Shown one piece after another: positions 53,201 to 54,100 of a DNA stretch of 54,100 bases. Under the pieces are notes generated by a model. The model was not told the origin of the DNA. It saw nothing but the letters and a program-made list of their open reading frames with translations, and did not search any database. The position numbers were made by a program, and so were the translations under genes. Location of the stretch: positions 1-54,100 of the forward strand of contig DKUJ01000046.1 of NCBI GenBank assembly GCA_002490635.1, given 5' to 3'. Numbering within the stretch: the first letter of the stretch is position 1; each line of letters begins with the position of its first letter. This DNA comes from Porphyromonadaceae bacterium UBA7207. Its GTDB lineage: Bacteria; Bacteroidota; Bacteroidia; Bacteroidales; Muribaculaceae.

Positions 53201-53528
53201 GCTCTGGGATTTCTCCGGCGACATCGACCTGATTGTCAACCAGGCCAATGGCAAGGATATCTACTACGGCAACACCTCCGAGAGCAGCTATGGCGCCCAC
53301 TATTCCGGCGACCAGCGAGGCGGCAGCGGCAGCTATGAGAGCATACGCTGGACCAGGCCCGGCACCGGCACATACGACGTGTTTGTGCGTGCCCGCGACA
53401 TCCCTTCGGGAGGCGGTCTTGTTAAAGTGGTGGTGAAGAACGGAAGCGACACAACAGTCTACACCACAAAAATCCGGAAAACCGGCAGCGATTTCAAAGA
53501 TGTGCGCATCTGCCAGTTCTCATATTGA
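50253..53528 (+). CDS. Transmembrane Ser/Thr kinase with four exported DUF2135-like repeats
   Basis: A 1091-residue protein. Residues 1-300 are a eukaryotic-type kinase: glycine loop GAGGFG (29-34), Lys57 in YAMKEH, catalytic HLDIKPDN (169-176, with Leu where RD kinases have Arg), DFG (193-195) and SPVEQY (220-225). A Pro/Gly-rich linker (303-350) leads to one membrane helix (about 354-380). The outside half has four repeats of about 105-125 residues, roughly 415-520, 575-700, 790-915 and 970-1091, each with a LLWDFSGDIDLIVNQ-like start, DIYYGNT, GDQRGGSGSYESI and RPGTGTYDVFVRARD. They resemble the YfaP/DUF2135 beta-sandwich. Repeats 3 and 4 are the most alike, separated by 15 serines. This looks like an envelope sensor kinase; the ligand is unknown. 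A phosphatase gene follows. Confidence 0.88.
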   Translation: MSSEIKNALMAGTLLKSGNTTYRVVRALGAGGFGITYLVEGQSLQEGQVVTFYYAMKEHFLSRCSERAQDSSKVVYSNPVAEEVQNSQKDFMAEAVRLQRIGSRHDNIVTVNEIFEANNTAYYTMEYLQGQSLREYVAARGRLGEQEMLQIMRPIIDAIGYLHSNKMTHLDIKPDNIMLAREADGSLRPVLIDFGLSKHYDDTGRPTSTINTLGCSDGFSPVEQYGGITTFSPTADIYALGATMVYCVTGAVPKKSTDLAPGETQNYVSGLSNNTAYAIMQMMNMNRMARPQTAANVQALLAPQQPSPVQGPFPGASTMPLPGGGAMPPGGGRPPLPPPPPSVKSAKGSDNNKKILLYAGAGVLGVAFIAGVIALLVNVFGGPGHHDYDRGSVIASYTSPSVDRVDNPALEDTASDLLGNAPLGAVLFWDFNNDLDIYAVQPDGETLYFLNNSSQSMGGQLGSDDTGGSNSFEYVRWFRPDAGEYDLFVAARSLPSDGGKIYMVVNNNGDMHTYEATLEQTTQEFPEYYLIKTVELSAALSAEMPDMQRSYEIGDNISDYWETDVRTVSSPSAVSRLRRAVGNVPFAIGLLWNSSNDLDLYVNQPDATDVYFGRTSDSDSGATFGGDVRGGSNSMEYIKWTRPDTGRYDVFVRARGSVPSSGIPVEVVVLDDGQSTVYKAVLQNHGSSATDYKIVFYTRSDGENELVSVIEEDEDEIEYIEVVPAPAASTPDSVASAPQPARQSTATSSGDSSLPVTNAGGSRTNYNYGEVIDNYVEANTSTARDSQAERRAASVGRNAPLKITLLWDFSGDCDLVVNQCDQTDIYRSNTTSSYTGAVFSGDQFGGNGSYESVSFTNPQSGIYDAFVQVRDVPSGGGVVKVVVKNGSSTKVYATRVTKSNSGLKAIRMCQISYDGGSSSSSSSSSSSSSSSAPVTNANGSTTSYTPGEVVSSYVQASTSTSYDSAAASRAAGVSGSGSLKVTLLWDFSGDIDLIVNQANGKDIYYGNTSESSYGAHYSGDQRGGSGSYESIRWTRPGTGTYDVFVRARDIPSGGGLVKVVVKNGSDTTVYTTKIRKTGSDFKDVRICQFSY
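51495..53525 (+). repeat. Four tandem DUF2135-like coding repeats
   Basis: Coding copies at about 51495-51812, 51975-52352, 52620-52997 and 53160-53525. Copies 3 and 4 share LLWDFSGD, DLxVNQ, SGDQ, PSGGG and VKVVVKNGS. Copies 1 and 2 are more diverged. Linkers between them are acidic (705-720) or Ser/Thr/Ala-rich. Confidence 0.8.
53001..53045 (+). repeat. Poly-serine codon tract in the kinase
   Basis: Fifteen consecutive serine codons of the TCN type (residues 917-931), a T/C-rich low-complexity tract between repeats 3 and 4. It could change length by slippage in steps of one codon without breaking the frame. Confidence 0.9.
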
Positions 53529-53554
53529 TTCAATTAATTCTCTAATAATATAGT

Positions 53555-53591
53555 GGAGGCCGGAACCACGGCAAAGCGGGTTCCGGCCTCC
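53555..53591 (+). terminator. Perfect 13-bp hairpin between kinase and phosphatase
   Basis: GGAGGCCGGAACC (53555-53567) pairs with GGTTCCGGCCTCC (53579-53591) around an 11-base loop. No T-run follows, and the phosphatase ATG is 7-13 bases beyond it, so it may be a terminator with partial read-through, or an mRNA structure that processes or limits translation. Confidence 0.55.
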
Positions 53592-53603
53592 GGATATATG
53601 CAT

Positions 53604-54100
53604 ATGACATCCGCAACCATCGATAATCTTCCGGGCGCTAACGCCCGCCGACTGTGCCGGCAGCTTGCCGGCAACCCGCATGTCAAGGTTCTTTTTGTGT
53701 GCCTCGGCAACATATGCCGCAGCCCGGCGGCGCATGGCGTGTTCCAGAGCATAGTCGACAACGCCGGCGACAGCGCCCGCTGGAACATCGATTCAGCAGG
53801 TACCGGGGCGTACCATACCGGCGAGCTGCCCGACAAGCGCATGCGCGTGCACGCCCAGAGGCGAGGCTACACCCTGTCGCACCGTGCACGGCAGGTGTGC
53901 GAGGCCGACTTCGACAGTTTCGACATCATCGTGGCCATGGATGCATCCAACGCCGCAAACCTGCGCCGGCTGGCTCCCACAACAGAGCAGGAGAGTAAAA
54001 TCGTGGGCATGATGGAGTTCTGCACACTGGCAACACGCTACGACCACGTGCCCGACCCCTACTACGAAGGCTCCGAAGGTTTCGAGCTGGTGCTCGACCT
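53604..54100 (+). CDS. Low-molecular-weight protein-tyrosine phosphatase (cut by window end)
   Basis: At least 165 residues without a stop to the window edge. A roughly 27-residue extension precedes the LMW-PTP P-loop VLFVCLGNICRSP with the nucleophile C33 and R39-S40. DSAGTGAYH and, near the end, the general-acid segment DPYYEG complete the signature. It would hydrolyse phosphotyrosine or other phosphomonoesters in the cytosol. An ATG at 53598 is an equal start. It follows the kinase on the same strand after a hairpin, suggesting a kinase/phosphatase pair, though the substrate class (Ser/Thr versus Tyr) does not obviously match. Confidence 0.9.
   Translation, partial: MTSATIDNLPGANARRLCRQLAGNPHVKVLFVCLGNICRSPAAHGVFQSIVDNAGDSARWNIDSAGTGAYHTGELPDKRMRVHAQRRGYTLSHRARQVCEADFDSFDIIVAMDASNAANLRRLAPTTEQESKIVGMMEFCTLATRYDHVPDPYYEGSEGFELVLD

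Noticed and set aside
1..54100. CRISPR arrays, rRNA operons, transposases, integrases
   Set aside because: No regularly spaced repeat array, no rRNA-like stretch and no recombinase domain was found; the only regular direct repeats are the fic pair and coding repeats.

Overview
The window looks like a chromosomal segment of a GC-rich member of the Bacteroidales (Bacteroidota), plausibly Muribaculaceae-like. Four things point there: repeated -7 boxes of the Bacteroidota type TAnnTTTG, often with a TTTG-like -33 box 20-21 bases upstream; no clear Shine-Dalgarno pattern; a dcw cell-wall/division cluster in Bacteroidota order with a Bacteroidota-type MraY and FtsL; and family-specific genes such as the DUF3332 lipoprotein, Bacteroidota-type PurM and the nucleotide-type RibBA. 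The placement below order level is inference. No rRNA gene, CRISPR array or transposase was seen.

Layout. 1-60: the very end of a probable tRNA and a terminator. 66-7154: a polysaccharide-deacetylase-like lipoprotein and a DMT-type permease from back-to-back promoters, an NhaC antiporter, then an operon of PBP4-type carboxypeptidase, an acidic hypothetical protein, RsmI and a coiled-coil lipoprotein. 7242-8819: a small odd island with an orphan holin-like gene and two unknown genes. 8972-16081: a six-gene operon (coiled-coil membrane protein, MgtC-like protein, CPA2 antiporter with TrkA-C domains, PurM, MltF-like transglycosylase, DUF3332 lipoprotein) closed by a strong terminator. 16157-18619: a GNAT/FemAB-like acyltransferase, then a low-GC Fic gene bracketed by a perfect 39-bp direct repeat. 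18749-27100: LptF/G permease, RibBA, an unknown protein, S1/P1 nuclease, GlyRS, LemA, an FKBP lipoprotein, RecO. 27038-31963: a TolC/HlyD/two-ABC-2-permease efflux operon with a divergent AraC regulator (32260-33144).

33163-49862 is one long minus-strand operon: rsmH, ftsL, ftsI, murE, mraY, murD, ftsW, murG, murC, ftsQ, ftsA, ftsZ, followed by a zinc-site-less sirtuin and a sigma-70-like factor. Most junctions overlap or are separated by under 30 bases. mraZ, murF and ddl are absent from it. Divergent from this operon, across a 390-base AT-richer region, lies the most unusual gene of the window: a 1091-residue transmembrane Ser/Thr kinase whose exported half consists of four DUF2135-like beta-sandwich repeats. 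It is followed, after a perfect 13-bp hairpin, by a low-molecular-weight protein-tyrosine phosphatase cut off by the window end.

How the parts fit: much of the window serves envelope growth (peptidoglycan precursor synthesis, septation, PBP4 and MltF trimming, LPS export permease, efflux). The kinase/phosphatase pair next to the dcw operon is a candidate envelope-sensing module, but that link rests on position and domain content only.
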